A stretch of DNA of 64,000 nucleotides, taken from Nocardia yamanashiensis NBRC 100130 (GTDB taxonomy: Bacteria; Actinomycetota; Actinomycetes; Mycobacteriales; Mycobacteriaceae). Shown here piece after piece: positions 54,501-61,896 of the stretch. The position numbers and the translations under genes were made by a program. The DNA lies in the NCBI RefSeq assembly GCF_001613325.1, contig NZ_BDCD01000019.1, positions 62,001 through 126,000 on the forward strand. Reading direction: 5' to 3'. Position 1 is the first letter of the stretch; every line of letters begins with the position of its first letter. The notes beneath the pieces are model-generated. The model was given only the letters and a program-made list of their open reading frames with translations. It was not told the DNA's origin and searched no databases.

Positions 54501-56051
54501 CGCAAGCTCGACGAGCTGTTCGCCAAGCGCGGAGCCACCCGGCTGCTGCCCCGAGTGGACAGCGAACCCGACCACGACGACCTGTCCGAGGCATGGCTGG
54601 ACGAGATCGCCGCCGTGCTGGGCGGCGGCGCGGCGGTCGGCGGGACCGGCGTGGATCTGCACGGAACCGGGCCGGGCGGCGACAACTCGGCCGGCGCGAT
54701 GACAAATGGCGGCGTCCCACCCGCCGGATCGAATGCGGGCGGCTATCCGGCTGCCGGAACCACTCCGGGCGGTGGCTACCGGGCTGCCGAGGCGGATCCA
54801 GGCAGCGGCTATCGGGCCGCCGGATCAGTTCCAGGCGCACAGTCCACGCCCACCCCGAACAGCCCGCTGCGCAGTCACCTGGGTGTGCGCACCCGGACCT
54901 CACTGGCGACGGTGGCCCCGGCGCAGTTCACCCGCACTTCACCGCTGTCCACCAAACTGCTGCGCAATGAACTGTTGTCGCGGCCGGGTTGCGGGAAAGA
55001 GGTGCGGCAGTTCGGGTTCGATCTGAGCGGCTCCGAGGCCACCTACGAGGTCGGGGACGCACTCGGCATCCGGCCGACCAATTGCGATGCGCTGGTGGCG
55101 GAATGGTTGCAGCTGACCGGGCTGGAGGGGCATCGGCTGATCGATGTGGACGATCGGGAGCTGCCATTGGAGCAGGCGTTGCGCACCCGCTACGACATCA
55201 CCAAGGTGAGCGGCGATCTGCTGGCCTTCGTCGCGGAACGCAATTCCAGTGCGCGGCTGGCGAAGCTGCTGCGGCGCGACAATCGCAATGAGCTCGACGG
55301 GTATCTGTGGGATCGGCAGGCGGTGGACGTGCTGCGGGACTTCCCGGTGCGGGCCGATCTGGTGGAGTGGCTGGGGACGCTGAAAAAGCTGCAGCCGCGC
55401 CAGTATTCGATTTCCTCCAGTCCGCTGGTGAGCCCGCACGAGGTGCAGCTGACGGTGAGCGTGGTGCGGTACGGCGATCCGGAGGCGATCGGGTCGGCGG
55501 CGCGGCGCGGCGGGGTGTGCTCGAGCTTCCTGGCCGATCGCGCCGAGTCCGATATTCCGATCTTCCTGCAGCGCTCCCCGCATTTCCGGCCGCCGCCGGA
55601 CCCGAACGCGCCCATGATCATGGTGGGTCCGGGCACCGGCATCGCGCCGTTCCGGGGATTCCTGCAGGAGCGGAAAGCCCTGGGCTGCAAGGGCCGGAAC
55701 TGGCTGTTCTTCGGCGATCAGCACGCCAAGGACAACTTCTACTACCGGGCCGAACTCGAGGACATGTTCCGTTCCGGCTTCCTGACCCGCCTGGACCTGG
55801 CGTTCTCCCGGGACCAGCGCGAACGGATCTACGTACAGCACCGCATGATCGAGCACGGTGCGGAGCTGTGGGCCTGGTTGCGGGAGGGCGGCCACTTCTA
55901 CGTCTGCGGCGACGCCTCCCGCATGGCCAAGGATGTGGACGACACGCTGCTGAAGATCGCTCGCATTCACGGGAAATTGAGCGAGGACGGCGCGCTGGCG
56001 TTCAAGAAGCAACTGGTCGCCGAGAAACGCTACGTCCGCGACGTCTACTGA
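51555..56051 (+). CDS. nitrate reductase fused to CysJ-like NADPH flavoprotein reductase
   Basis: 1498 residues. N-terminal molybdopterin oxidoreductase (1-735): [4Fe-4S] cysteines C15, C18, C22 and C55, and the Mo-ligand Cys149 in 'NSRLCMAS', as in NasA/NapA. An Ala/Pro linker leads to a flavodoxin-like FMN domain (880-1020, 'WASQTGTAEDLA'). A Gly-rich linker with repeats (1055-1096) follows. Then a CysJ-type FAD domain (R1282-x-Y-S, 'GGVCSSFLAD') and an NADPH domain ('MVGPGTGIAPFRGF' near 1355, 'FYVCGDA'). Predicted electron path: NADPH, FAD, FMN, Fe-S, Mo, nitrate. ATG 51555 with GAGGG upstream. No nitrite reductase gene is in the window. Confidence 0.92.
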   Translation: MADSTTPQTSTRTQCSYCGVGCGITVQTRPDAAGLPVIAKVSGDKLHPVNSGRLCTKGATHTEMMAATEGRMATAYRRPERGATPEPLPVDAAIQEAADRLRVILDTYGPDAIALYVSGQMSIEAQYLATKFAKGHLRTTHMEANSRLCMASAATGYKQSLGADAPPGSYDDLDHADLFFVIGANMADCHPILFLRMADRLKAGAKLIVVDPRRTDTAARADLFLQIKPGTDLALLNGLLHLLVENGDIDAEFIAAHTDGWDAMPDFLAGYTPDLVAQATGLAEADIRTAAAWIGAAGEWTSLWTMGVNQSTHGTWTTNAICNLHLATGAISRTGSGPLSLTGQPNAMGGREMGYMGPGLPGQRSVLNPKDREFAESVWGLAPGSIRDAGGPGTVEMFRGLADGRIKAAWVICSNPVASVANRKTVIAGLEAAELVIAQDVYVDTATNAYADLLLPATLWAESDAVMVNSERTMTLLRQSVPPVGEARPDWQLIARVATAMGFPGFDYASSAEIFAEIKLFSNPVTGYDLRGIDYEALADGPMQWPCPDPAQRRNPIRYVNDGVSQHLHTDADSHRPGLAFPTPTRRAVFWPRPHLLPAEMPDDDHPFVLNTGRLQHQWHTMTKTGKVAKLTKLNGQPFLEIHPEDAAKLEVREGDQVEIGSRRGRAVLPARISDRVRAGECFAPFHWNDEHGEYLTINAVTNDAVDPDSLQPEFKVCAVRLRKVAAVSAANAPAAEPDSTTIGAARPMGAANPGGSPTPAHPAGSAVPAFAADATVTGVPQRHPLAAMLGLEQATVTPTLSETESIYLGGYLAALQSLPITGVPVLPETAPLTQRNRMWLNGLLAGMYSRSAPGEAAMAGLETAGVPGDDGHLAAPDELPPIVTVLWASQTGTAEDLAAAAITKLADAGLIPRLLDMNAAELSDLTGDVLIISSTFGDGGPPDNGAEFWDLLSDSETRFTGMRYAVFALGDSSYDDFCGHGRKLDELFAKRGATRLLPRVDSEPDHDDLSEAWLDEIAAVLGGGAAVGGTGVDLHGTGPGGDNSAGAMTNGGVPPAGSNAGGYPAAGTTPGGGYRAAEADPGSGYRAAGSVPGAQSTPTPNSPLRSHLGVRTRTSLATVAPAQFTRTSPLSTKLLRNELLSRPGCGKEVRQFGFDLSGSEATYEVGDALGIRPTNCDALVAEWLQLTGLEGHRLIDVDDRELPLEQALRTRYDITKVSGDLLAFVAERNSSARLAKLLRRDNRNELDGYLWDRQAVDVLRDFPVRADLVEWLGTLKKLQPRQYSISSSPLVSPHEVQLTVSVVRYGDPEAIGSAARRGGVCSSFLADRAESDIPIFLQRSPHFRPPPDPNAPMIMVGPGTGIAPFRGFLQERKALGCKGRNWLFFGDQHAKDNFYYRAELEDMFRSGFLTRLDLAFSRDQRERIYVQHRMIEHGAELWAWLREGGHFYVCGDASRMAKDVDDTLLKIARIHGKLSEDGALAFKKQLVAEKRYVRDVY

Positions 56052-56067
56052 CGTGCGCTGAATCCAT

Positions 56068-57102
56068 TCACACCGCGGGCGGGTTGAGGCGGGCGAAATC
56101 GGATAGGCGGTAGTACGGGTAGTACGGGTACGGCGGCGTCACCGCGCTCGCCTTGTCCAAGCGGGCGATCTGCTCGGCATCCAGGTTCCAGCCGATCGAA
56201 CCCAGGTTCTGCCGCAGCTGTTCCTCGTTGCGCGCGCCCACGATGACCGTCGACACCGTGGGCCGGTTCAGCAGCCAGTTGAGCGCGATCTGCGGCACCG
56301 TGCGACCGGTCTCCGCCGCGAGCTCGTCGAGCACATCGACCACGTCGTACAGCACTTCGTCATCGACCGGCGGCCCGGCTTCGGCCGTCTTGTGCAGGCG
56401 ACTGCCTGCCGGAAGCGGCTGTCCGCGCCGGATCTTGCCGGTGAGCCGCCCCCAGCCGAGCGGGCTCCAGACCACCGCGCCGACACCTTGGTCCTGGGCC
56501 AGCGGCATGAGTTCCCATTCGTAGTCCCGGCCGACCAGCGAGTAGTAGACCTGATGCGCGACATAGCGCGGGAAGCCGTGCGCGTCCGCCGCCGCAAGGG
56601 ATTTCATGAGCTGCCAGCCCGCGAAGTTGGACGCGCCGACGTAGCGGATCTTTCCGGCCCGCACCAGATCGTCCAGTGCCGCAAGCACTTCCTCCACCGG
56701 TGTACCGGCGTCGAAGGCGTGCAGCTGGAACAGATCGATGTAATCGGTCCCGAGACGACGCAGCGAACCCTCCACCGCGCGGATCAACCGGGACCGCCCC
56801 GACCCGGCGTCGAACGGCCCCGGCCCGGTGGGCAGGGACGCCTTGGTGGACAGGAGCAGATCGTCGCGGCGGCCCCGGATCGCCTCGCCCAGCACCTCTT
56901 CCGAAGCCCCGTCCGAATAGACGTCCGCGGTGTCGAACAGCGTCACGCCCGCTTCCAGGCTGATGTCCACCATCCTGCGCGCCGCCTGCGCATCGGTGTC
57001 GCCCCAGGCGGAGAAGAGTTCGCCGCGTCCACCGAAGGTGCCCGCGCCGAAGCTCAGCGCCGGCACCAGCAGTCCGGACGCACCCAGCCGACGGTATTCC
57101 AT
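56068..57102 (-). CDS. aldo/keto reductase
   Basis: 344 residues with an intact catalytic tetrad: D57 and Y62 ('FDTADVYSDG'), K87 ('LLSTKASL') and H128 ('FQLHAFDAG'). C-terminal cofactor region 'VSTVIVGARNEEQLRQN'. ATG 57102 was chosen because AGGAG lies six bases upstream; TTG 57108 is less likely. Faces a TetR gene across an 83-bp operator region. It resembles the YajO/Tas-like group acting on sugar or xenobiotic carbonyls; the substrate is unknown. Confidence 0.9.
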   Translation of the reverse strand: MEYRRLGASGLLVPALSFGAGTFGGRGELFSAWGDTDAQAARRMVDISLEAGVTLFDTADVYSDGASEEVLGEAIRGRRDDLLLSTKASLPTGPGPFDAGSGRSRLIRAVEGSLRRLGTDYIDLFQLHAFDAGTPVEEVLAALDDLVRAGKIRYVGASNFAGWQLMKSLAAADAHGFPRYVAHQVYYSLVGRDYEWELMPLAQDQGVGAVVWSPLGWGRLTGKIRRGQPLPAGSRLHKTAEAGPPVDDEVLYDVVDVLDELAAETGRTVPQIALNWLLNRPTVSTVIVGARNEEQLRQNLGSIGWNLDAEQIARLDKASAVTPPYPYYPYYRLSDFARLNPPAV

Positions 57103-57116
57103 GACCAACTCCTAAC

Positions 57117-57175
57117 GGAACTACAGTTTCATTAACAATTCGGACGATACACTCCTCTCGCCGCAAATGAAACTG
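57117..57175. promoter_or_regulatory. TetR-type operator between reductase and regulator
   Basis: A perfect 10-bp inverted repeat CAGTTTCATT (57124-57133) / AATGAAACTG (57166-57175) spans the gap. The first arm overlaps a shorter palindrome GGAACTACAGTTTC (57117-57130). The second arm covers the ribosome-binding site of the TetR gene, as expected for self-repression. Confidence 0.55.
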
Positions 57176-57185
57176 GAGGCCCGTT

Positions 57186-57815
57186 ATGGATCAGGATTCG
57201 GCCGTCCCCGGCTCGATTCGCCCCGGTGGACGCACCGCCCGCGTCCGCGATGCCGTCCTGCGCGCCGCCGGTGACCTGCTCGCCGAACACGGGTTCGCGC
57301 GCCTGGATCTGGCCGAGGTGGCGGCCCGCGCCGAGGTCGGCAAGACCACCGTCTACCGGCGCTGGCGCACCCCGGCGGGACTGGTCGCGGATCTGCTGGT
57401 GGAGATGGCGGAAACCTCACTGCCGCACAGCGATACCGGCTCGCTGGCCGGTGACCTGCGGGCCAATGCGCGGCTGGTCGCCAAGACGCTGACCGACGAC
57501 CGGCAGGGGCGGCTCTTCCGCGCCGTCATCGCCGCCGCGACCAGCGACGATACGGCCGCCATCGCACTGCACCGCTTCTACGACACCCGCCTGACCGAAT
57601 GGTCGCCCTGTGTCGAGGCGGCCATCGCCCGGGGTGAAGTGCCGCCCGGCACCGACCCGCGCGCGGTGCTGTCCGCCGTTTCGGCCCCGCTGTACTACCG
57701 GCTGCTCGCCAGCGGCGATCCCATCGACGAGGAAACCGTCACGGGCGCAGCCGAAGCCGCCGCCGTCGCCGCACGGGCGGGCGTGTGGGTTCCGGCCGCG
57801 AGCGCCCCGGAATGA
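57186..57815 (+). CDS. TetR/AcrR-family regulator
   Basis: 209 residues. Complete HTH: 'AVLRAAGDLLAEHGFARLD', 'VAARAEVGKTTVYRRWRTP'. C-terminal domain of the TetR_C_16-like type ('LFRAVIAAATSDDTAAIAL', 'SAVSAPLYYRLLASG'). ATG 57186. Divergent from the aldo/keto reductase and very likely its repressor through the inverted repeat at 57117-57175. Ligand unknown. Confidence 0.9.
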   Translation: MDQDSAVPGSIRPGGRTARVRDAVLRAAGDLLAEHGFARLDLAEVAARAEVGKTTVYRRWRTPAGLVADLLVEMAETSLPHSDTGSLAGDLRANARLVAKTLTDDRQGRLFRAVIAAATSDDTAAIALHRFYDTRLTEWSPCVEAAIARGEVPPGTDPRAVLSAVSAPLYYRLLASGDPIDEETVTGAAEAAAVAARAGVWVPAASAPE

Positions 57816-57821
57816 GGAAGA

Positions 57822-58406
57822 TCAGTTGTGGCTGGCGGTCCAGTCGGGATCGCGGCCGGTGAGGCCGAGCAGGCGATCGAGCGACGAGGCATTGTCCGGG
57901 ACCGCGACGACCGGGCCGAACAGGCCGGGGGTGCCCTCGATCGGATTGCCCTTCATCATGTCCAACAGGATGGCGATATCGTCCGAATCCGGCGCGTAGG
58001 GCTGCGAGGTCGCCCGCGCCAGATCCCAGCCGTGGATGACCATTTCGTCCAGCGCCACCCCGGCCATTTCCGCGGCGGGCAGCAGCACCCCGCCGGCCTC
58101 GGTCTCGCCGACCCAGGCGGCCGGTTCCTGCCAGGCCGCGACCAGCGCCTTGAGCTGGGCGGGAATCACGGTGCGCCAATCGTTTCCGAGCACCGTTTCG
58201 ACCGCGGTGGGCGCGACCGAGACGCCGACGGATTCCTTGGTGGCGGCCTGCCGGAAAGCCTCGGTCAGCATGGCGACATGGGCCAGCAGCGCGCGCACGT
58301 TCGCGCCGGTGGGAGTGGGGAGTTCGAGTTGCTCGTCGGTAATGCCGGTGACCACCGTTTCGAGTGCGATGGCCGCGGGTTCCATATCGAAGGTCGGATG
58401 CTGCAC
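57822..58406 (-). CDS. TIGR03086/MDMPI-like metal-binding protein
   Basis: 194 residues resembling the mycothiol-dependent maleylpyruvate isomerase N-domain/TIGR03086 family: 'VTGITDEQLELPTPTGANV', 'ALLAHVAMLTEAFRQA', 'LDEMVIHGWDLARAT'. The His residues in 'ALLAHV' and 'MVIHGWD' are the expected divalent-metal ligands. Family members act in mycothiol-linked isomerisation or detoxification. GTG 58406. It converges on the TetR gene with a six-base gap. Confidence 0.85.
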   Translation of the reverse strand: MQHPTFDMEPAAIALETVVTGITDEQLELPTPTGANVRALLAHVAMLTEAFRQAATKESVGVSVAPTAVETVLGNDWRTVIPAQLKALVAAWQEPAAWVGETEAGGVLLPAAEMAGVALDEMVIHGWDLARATSQPYAPDSDDIAILLDMMKGNPIEGTPGLFGPVVAVPDNASSLDRLLGLTGRDPDWTASHN

Positions 58407-58583
58407 GGGATCCTCCCGGTTCAGTAGCGGACGCCGGGGCGGCGGCCTGCTCCCGAATGTGGACTACCCGGTTCGCCGGAAATCATCGCTGTTTTCGGCG
58501 AAATGCGATCGCACCGCCCGTTCGCAACCGCATCGTTAGGCCCGTAATCGCCCAAAAGCCCTGGTGGCGAGGAGAATTGATAG

Positions 58584-58817
58584 ATGAAGGGTGATCGAGT
58601 GGAGATCGTCATCGACACCGGTGAGGGTTCTCGCAATTACGAAGTAGCCGCCACTCGCGCGGGCCGGCGGGTCGAGGTCCGCATCGCGCGCGGCGTGGTG
58701 GAAGTCAGTGAAGTGACCAGGACCGGCAGCGCCGTGCGCATCGCGCGGTTCCTGGCGTCCCGGGTGGTGGCCCTGGTGGAGCATCCGGCTCAGGACACCG
58801 CGCTGCCGGACGAGTGA
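58584..58817 (+). CDS. small conserved-type hypothetical protein, 77 residues
   Basis: Not recognised. Short, beta-rich and strongly basic in the middle ('NYEVAATRAGRRVEVRIA', 'GVVEVSEVTRTGSAVRIA'), ending 'VVALVEHPAQDTALPDE'. No signal peptide or membrane helix. ATG 58584 with GAGGAGAA upstream (58568-58575), which supports expression. It precedes the acidic protein gene by 95 bp on the same strand. Confidence 0.6.
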   Translation: MKGDRVEIVIDTGEGSRNYEVAATRAGRRVEVRIARGVVEVSEVTRTGSAVRIARFLASRVVALVEHPAQDTALPDE

Positions 58818-58912
58818 GCCGGGAGGTTGCCTATTCGCCGCGATCGGGGGCATGCTCGAAATATCCGACTGCATTCGGCCCCCGGCCGGCCCGGCAGAGA
58901 GGAGTACCCCCG

Positions 58913-59176
58913 ATGACCGATCGCAGCATCGAATCCGTACCCGAAGCCGATTACGTCGAACAGCACACGCCCGCCTACCCCGGCAACGAACCGTATCCGG
59001 ACGCCGACGCGTATCCCGATCAGGATGTGCTCGCCGATTCCGTCATCGAATCCGACAGTGAGACGGCCCCCTTGCCCGCGGGCGACAGCGGCTGGACCGC
59101 GAACGAAGCCGATCTCGTCGAGCAATCGATTCCGGTGCCCCTCGACGACGAATACGACACGGCGAACGGCGAATAG
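58913..59176 (+). CDS. small acidic, probably disordered protein with a duplicated motif
   Basis: 87 residues, strongly acidic and Tyr/Pro-rich, with no hydrophobic core. The motif EADxVEQxxP occurs twice: 'EADYVEQHTPAYPGNEPY' and 'EADLVEQSIPVPLDDEY'. ATG 58913 follows GAGAGGAG. Similar short acidic proteins with 'VEQ...PLDDE' are known to me in mycobacteria and Nocardia without a function. Possibly an intrinsically disordered adaptor. Confidence 0.65.
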   Translation: MTDRSIESVPEADYVEQHTPAYPGNEPYPDADAYPDQDVLADSVIESDSETAPLPAGDSGWTANEADLVEQSIPVPLDDEYDTANGE

Positions 59177-59203
59177 GCCGCGCGCCGGGGCGGACCGGAG
59201 CCC

Positions 59204-60835
59204 CTAGCCCGCGACGCCCGCCCGCACGGTGGCGTGCAGTTCCCGCAGGCTGGAGCGTTCGGTCGCGACCTCCAGCACCCGGATGCCGTGCGCGCCGCCG
59301 GTGAGTTCGACGGCCAGCTGCGCGGGATCCACCTGGCGGTGCGGCACCCGGTAGGCGGCGCAGAGCGCAGCCAGATCCATGCCGTGCGGGGTGCCGAACA
59401 CGCGCTCGAACACGCCCGCGTACTGCGGATCGCCCTGTTCCAGAAGTTCGAAGATGCCGCCGCCGTCGTCATTGGCGACCACGATGGTGAGATCCTCCGG
59501 CCGCGGTTCGCCCGGGCCGATGAGCAGGCCGGAAGCATCGTGCAGGAAGGTCAGGTCGCCCATCAGCGCGATGGTGCGGCCGGCATGGGTGAGCGCCGCG
59601 CCGACCGCCGCCGAGACGGTGCCGTCGATACCGGCCACGCCGCGATTGGACATGACGCGCACGCCCGGGCGCGGGGTGGAGACCAGGGCGGCATCGCGGA
59701 CCGGGTTGGACGCGCCGAGCAGCAGTTGATCGCCCTCGCGCAGGGCGTCCATCACCACCGCCGCCACATGCAGACCGGTCGGCTTCGGGTGTCCGGCGAG
59801 TTCGTCGCGAACCACCTTGGCGGCCTTGGCATCCAGGTCACGACAGTGTTCGAGCCATTCCGCGCGCGGCGCGCCGTAAGTCACCGCGCGGGTACCGGTG
59901 CCCACCACATTGCCCGAGACATCGGGCCAGCGCGGGCCGGTGGTCAGCGCGTACACGGTGACCTCGGGATCGGCGAGCAGCCGCGAGACCGGCCGGTGCA
60001 AGGTCGGCCGCCCGGTGATGATGGCCTGCTTGGGCCGCAGCAGCGGCAGCGCGAGCGGATGCAGGGCCGGACCGTGCATGGGCGCGGTCGGCTCGGCCAC
60101 CGTGGGCAGCGCGGCGAGTTCGGGCCGATGCCCCGCGCCGTGCCCGGAGATGACCACCGTGTCCGGCGTCAGATCGATATCCAGCGGCACATCCAGGGTC
60201 GCGTATTGCGTTGCGGTCCACGGGCGGTCGCCGTCGCGCCCGGCGGGCAGCGCCGCGCCCGCGGCATCCGGGACCAGGGGTTCGCGCAGCGGGATGTCGA
60301 ATTGCACCGGGCCGGCATTGCCGGAGCGGGTGCCGCGCGCGGCGGCCAGCACCCGGCACACCGCCGAACGCCACACGCTGTTCTGCTTGGGGTACAGGTC
60401 CGCGGGCTGCTCCGCCTCGGCCAGCCCGAGGCTGATGGCCGCGCGCACCTGGCTGCCGAACAGGCCGAACTGCTCGACCGTCTGGTTCGATCCGGTGCCG
60501 AGCATCTCGTACGGCCGGTTGGCGCTGATCACGATGAGCGGGATGCGCGCGTAATTGGCTTCGAGCACCGCGGGCCCGAGATTGGCGACCGCGGTGCCGG
60601 AGGTCATGACGACCGGAACCGGGCGGCCCGCGGCCACCGCCAGCCCGATGGCCAGGAATCCCGCGCTGCGCTCGTCGATCCGCATGTGCAGCCGGATCCG
60701 CCCGGCCGCGTCGGCGGCCTGTAAGGCGAAGGCCAGCGGCGCATTTCGCGACCCGGGGCACAGGACCACATCGCGCACGCCACCGCGCGCGAGTTCGTCG
60801 ACGACGACCTGAGCCTGTGCTGTCGAGGGATTCAC
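59204..60835 (-). CDS. menD: SEPHCHC synthase MenD
   Basis: 543 residues. Thiamine-diphosphate enzyme joining isochorismate and 2-oxoglutarate in menaquinone synthesis. Family features: 'VLCPGSRNAPLAFALQAA', 'HMRIDERSAGFLAIGLA', 'TSGTAVANLGPAVLEANYA', 'VMSNRGVAGIDGTVSAAVG' and ThDP/Mg motif 'LMGDLTFLHDASGLL' with 'VANDDGGGIFELLEQG'. ATG 60835. Monocistronic by position. Confidence 0.96.
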   Translation of the reverse strand: MNPSTAQAQVVVDELARGGVRDVVLCPGSRNAPLAFALQAADAAGRIRLHMRIDERSAGFLAIGLAVAAGRPVPVVMTSGTAVANLGPAVLEANYARIPLIVISANRPYEMLGTGSNQTVEQFGLFGSQVRAAISLGLAEAEQPADLYPKQNSVWRSAVCRVLAAARGTRSGNAGPVQFDIPLREPLVPDAAGAALPAGRDGDRPWTATQYATLDVPLDIDLTPDTVVISGHGAGHRPELAALPTVAEPTAPMHGPALHPLALPLLRPKQAIITGRPTLHRPVSRLLADPEVTVYALTTGPRWPDVSGNVVGTGTRAVTYGAPRAEWLEHCRDLDAKAAKVVRDELAGHPKPTGLHVAAVVMDALREGDQLLLGASNPVRDAALVSTPRPGVRVMSNRGVAGIDGTVSAAVGAALTHAGRTIALMGDLTFLHDASGLLIGPGEPRPEDLTIVVANDDGGGIFELLEQGDPQYAGVFERVFGTPHGMDLAALCAAYRVPHRQVDPAQLAVELTGGAHGIRVLEVATERSSLRELHATVRAGVAG

Positions 60836-60934
60836 AACCCCAGCCTCTCAGACAGTCGATCATCGCGCTGCGTCACCCCGCTCACACCCTGGGTGATTGC
60901 CCGTCATTCCGGTTCCACACGGTTCTGGTATTAG

Positions 60935-60953
60935 TTAGGGTTTGCTAACCTAA
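60935..60953. promoter_or_regulatory. IdeR/DtxR iron box
   Basis: TTAGGGTTTGCTAACCTAA matches the IdeR consensus TTAGGTTAGGCTAACCTAA at 16 of 19 positions. It ends four bases before the ATG of the siderophore-interacting protein, so IdeR-Fe2+ would block its transcription when iron is sufficient. Confidence 0.85.
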
Positions 60954-60957
60954 GCGA

Positions 60958-61785
60958 ATGGCGAAGCGCACCAAGTACCTCAAGCCCGAGCAGCGGGCGA
61001 TTCTCACTCCCGAAGTGCTGGCGAGCAAGCGGATCAGCCCGAACTTCGTTCGCGTCACACTGGGCGGGGACGGGTTGTCCGGTTTCACCGCAATGGGATT
61101 CGACCAGTGGTTCCGGCTGTTCATGCCGGGCAAGGACGGCAATCTGAAACTGCCGACCTCGACCGCCTCCCTCGGCTGGTACGCGCAGTACCTGATGATG
61201 GGCAAGGAGCATCGGCCGCTGGTGCGCAACTACACCGTGCGGGACTACCGCGCTGCCGGTTTCGGGGAGTTCGGCAGCACGGCCGAGCTCGATATCGATT
61301 TCGCCGTCCACGCCGAGGACAGCCCGGCCGCGGCCTGGGCCAACACCGCCACGCCGGGGTCGAAGGTGGGGCTGCTGGACGAGGGCATCACCTACCAGGC
61401 GCCGGAGCACACCGAATGGTCGCTGCTGGTCGGGGACGAGAGCGCGCTGCCCGCCATCGGCGGCATTCTGCGGTCCGCGCCGCGCGAGGTGAAAGGCGCG
61501 GCGTTCATCGAGATTCCGAGCGCGGAGGACAAGCAGGAACTGAACGCGCCCGCGGGCGTCGAGGTGAATTGGCTGGTTCGCACCGATGCGGACGGCGAGG
61601 CCGGGGCGCTGTGCGCGGATGCGGTGCGGCGGGCCGAGATTCCCGCAAGAGGGGTTTACGCATTCGTGGCCGGCGAGCAGAAGTTGTGCGCGAGCGTGCG
61701 GCGCTACCTGGCGCAGGAGCGGGAAATCCCGAAGGCCGACATTGTTTTCACCGGTTACTGGCGAGTCGGTAAAGCCCAGGGGTGA
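60958..61785 (+). CDS. siderophore-interacting protein (NADPH-dependent ferric-siderophore reductase)
   Basis: 275 residues, SIP/ViuB family. N-terminal FAD-binding barrel ('ISPNFVRVTLGGDGLSGF', 'RPLVRNYTVRDYRAAGFGE') and C-terminal SIP domain ('WSLLVGDESALPAIGGIL', 'VYAFVAGEQKLCASVRRYL'). It reduces ferric siderophores in the cytosol to release iron. ATG 60958 has no ribosome-binding site and lies directly after the iron box, suggesting leaderless translation. Three hairpins follow at 61793-61883. Confidence 0.92.
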   Translation: MAKRTKYLKPEQRAILTPEVLASKRISPNFVRVTLGGDGLSGFTAMGFDQWFRLFMPGKDGNLKLPTSTASLGWYAQYLMMGKEHRPLVRNYTVRDYRAAGFGEFGSTAELDIDFAVHAEDSPAAAWANTATPGSKVGLLDEGITYQAPEHTEWSLLVGDESALPAIGGILRSAPREVKGAAFIEIPSAEDKQELNAPAGVEVNWLVRTDADGEAGALCADAVRRAEIPARGVYAFVAGEQKLCASVRRYLAQEREIPKADIVFTGYWRVGKAQG

Positions 61786-61792
61786 ATTGAAA

Positions 61793-61823
61793 ACGGGATC
61801 GATCCCAGGGGGATCGATCCCGT
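61793..61823. terminator. 14-bp hairpin terminator after the siderophore-interacting protein
   Basis: A perfect 14-bp stem acgggatcgatccc/gggatcgatcccgt (61793-61806 with 61810-61823) and a three-base loop. A second smaller gatcg/cgatc hairpin follows. Confidence 0.75.
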
Positions 61824-61856
61824 GCGCGATCGTGAAAACGATCGTCGCGGAACCGT

Positions 61857-61896
61857 GTTCGCGACCCCCACCGGGTCGCGAACCGGTCGGTTTTTT
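61857..61896. terminator. hairpin with T-tract between convergent genes
   Basis: Stem gttcgcgaccc/gggtcgcgaac (61857-61867 with 61873-61883) is followed by TTTTTT at 61891-61896, a rare classical intrinsic terminator in this window on the plus strand. The T-tract abuts the stop codon of the convergent gene. Confidence 0.75.

Noticed and set aside
54727..54843. Repeats in the nitrate reductase gene considered as a DNA repeat element or CRISPR
   Set aside because: The units are imperfect, in frame and only about 33 bp apart, coding a flexible linker; there are no spacers and no cas genes.
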